Source: Desulfobacteraceae bacterium
GTDB taxonomy: Bacteria > Desulfobacterota > Desulfobacteria > Desulfobacterales > BuS5
Direction of reading: 5' to 3'
DNA: 7,260 nt
Assembly: GCA_030642865.1 (NCBI GenBank)
Contig: DAOWMW010000066.1
Location: forward strand, 1 to 7,260
A model generated the notes under the pieces. It made no database searches, had not been told where the DNA came from, and worked only from the letters and a program-made list of their open reading frames with translations. Below, piece by piece: positions 6,666 through 7,260 of the stretch. The position numbers were made by a program, and so were the translations under genes. Position 1 is the stretch's first letter, and every line of letters begins with the position of its first letter.

Positions 6666-6733
6666 GGGCGGATTCCATATCCTCTTTGTTCATATATCCA
6701 TACCCGCAGGGCAGAAATGGATTCTGCCCTACT
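6662..6733. repeat. Palindromic short interspersed repeat between ppdK and rsfS
   Basis: The outer arms are imperfect inverted repeats: AGTAGGGGCGGATTCCAT at 6661-6678 and ATGGATTCTGCCCTACT at about 6717-6733. The right half also forms a perfect 9-bp hairpin, AGGGCAGAA (6708-6716) with TTCTGCCCT (6722-6730). The left half has a small GGAT/ATCC stem (6670-6682). The GTAGGGGC...GCCCTAC ends resemble short dispersed repeats of bacterial genomes, though family membership is inference. The left end overlaps the ppdK stop (6663-6665), and the right end finishes just before the rsfS stop. It may act as a bidirectional transcription end, but there is no T-run after the hairpin. Confidence 0.6.
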
Positions 6734-6737
6734 CAAA

Positions 6738-7088
6738 TTAATAAAAAGTTTTTTTTGCATCTGCCCAAAGGCTTTCAATATCATAAAATTTACGCACTGG
6801 TTCGTAAAAAACATGGATAATTACATTACCGTAATCTATGATTACCCAGTGGCCTTCTTTTAAGCCCTCCATGCTTAAAGGCTTAATCCCCTGTTGTTTA
6901 AGATCAAAACATATAGATTCAGCAATTGCAGTTACCTGGCGGTTTGAATTTCCTGTGCAGATTATAAAGGTGTCTGCTATGGAGATCAGATCACGTATAT
7001 CAAGGGAGACAATATCAGAAGCTTTTTTTTCGGATACAGCCTTAATGAAGAGTTCAAGTGACGGGTCTGGCTCAGGTGATAATGTCAT
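6738..7088 (-). CDS. rsfS: Ribosome silencing factor RsfS (Iojap/DUF143 family)
   Basis: This 116-residue protein has the full-length size of the family. RsfS binds ribosomal protein uL14 on the large subunit and blocks subunit joining, lowering translation when nutrients are short. The sequence shows the conserved core ISIADTFIICTGNSNRQV (35-52) and EGLKEGHWVIIDYGNVIIHV (74-93), then FYEPVRKFYDIESLWADA (94-111), as in the family. The start ATG (7086-7088) has AAGGG at 7098-7102, 9 nt upstream on this strand. It also overlaps the stop of nadD by 4 nt, so the two are probably cotranscribed and translationally coupled. The gene is convergent with ppdK. Confidence 0.95.
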   Translation of the reverse strand: MTLSPEPDPSLELFIKAVSEKKASDIVSLDIRDLISIADTFIICTGNSNRQVTAIAESICFDLKQQGIKPLSMEGLKEGHWVIIDYGNVIIHVFYEPVRKFYDIESLWADAKKTFY

Positions 7089-7260
7089 AAATATAGTCCC
7101 TTATCCCTGATATAATTTTTTACATTTCCAGGGAGAAAATTATTAATACTTTTTTTTTGTTTGATCAATTCACGGATCATGGTTGATGATATATTTTTAG
7201 GTTCCACATCAGTGATAAATACAGGTTTTTTTTCAGTGTGAAAAAAGAGTGAATCTTTGC
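7085..7260 (-). CDS. nadD: Nicotinate-nucleotide adenylyltransferase, C-terminal end (partial)
   Basis: Only the last 58 residues are in the window, and the gene continues past the right edge. NadD transfers AMP to nicotinate mononucleotide in NAD synthesis. The visible part carries the family's C-terminal signature: ISSTMIRELIKQKKSIN, then FLPGNVKNYIRDKGLYL followed by TGA. The ISST-x-IR motif is the nucleotidyltransferase motif that contacts ATP. The nadD-rsfS order is common in bacteria. The TGA (7085-7087) overlaps the rsfS ATG. Confidence 0.92.
   Translation of the reverse strand, partial: KDSLFFHTEKKPVFITDVEPKNISSTMIRELIKQKKSINNFLPGNVKNYIRDKGLYL

Noticed and set aside
6708..6730. Intrinsic terminator of ppdK or rsfS
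   Set aside because: The 9-bp hairpin is perfect, but neither strand has a T-run directly after it.
6838..7110. Plus-strand open frame of 90 codons
   Set aside because: It is the antisense shadow of rsfS, whose protein sequence is clearly that of a known family.
1..7260. CRISPR array, tRNA or rRNA
   Set aside because: No regularly spaced direct repeats and no recognisable tRNA or rRNA sequence were seen on either strand.

Overview
The window reads as a moderately AT-rich chromosomal segment of a Gram-negative anaerobe. The best guess is a sulfate reducer or relative in the Desulfobacterota (Desulfobacterales-like). This rests on the gene complement (PPDK for pyruvate/PEP interconversion, a nadD-rsfS pair), the style of the protein sequences and repeat-like intergenic DNA. 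No rRNA or other marker is present to prove the taxonomy.

Layout. Positions 1-191 are non-coding, with two inverted repeats. Positions 192-3652 hold a tight three-gene plus-strand operon: a YkgJ-type cysteine-cluster protein, a glutamine-dependent asparagine-synthetase-family amidotransferase starting with TTG, and a short plant-type GCS2 (glutamate-cysteine ligase-like) carboxylate-amine ligase. Gene spacing is 3 nt and then a 4-nt ATGA overlap. Positions 3653-3899 are non-coding, with a block of inverted repeats that looks like a dispersed element. Positions 3936-6665 encode a nearly complete pyruvate, phosphate dikinase interrupted by one in-frame TAA at codon 435. Positions 6662-6733 are an imperfect palindromic repeat whose left end contains the ppdK stop codon. 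On the minus strand are rsfS (6738-7088) and the 3' end of nadD (7085 to the window edge), overlapping by 4 nt and convergent with ppdK.

Function. The operon pairs an enzyme that uses glutamine to amidate a carboxylate with an enzyme of the family that joins glutamate (or a similar acid) to an amine, plus a probable metal-binding protein. That fits a small pathway making an amidated gamma-glutamyl-type metabolite or modifying a peptide, but the product is unknown. The amidotransferase alone could also simply make asparagine. PPDK would supply PEP for gluconeogenesis if the interrupted gene is still expressed. rsfS and nadD are housekeeping genes (ribosome silencing, NAD synthesis).

The two points most worth following are the single nonsense codon in an otherwise intact ppdK, and the operon with its shortened GCS2 enzyme.
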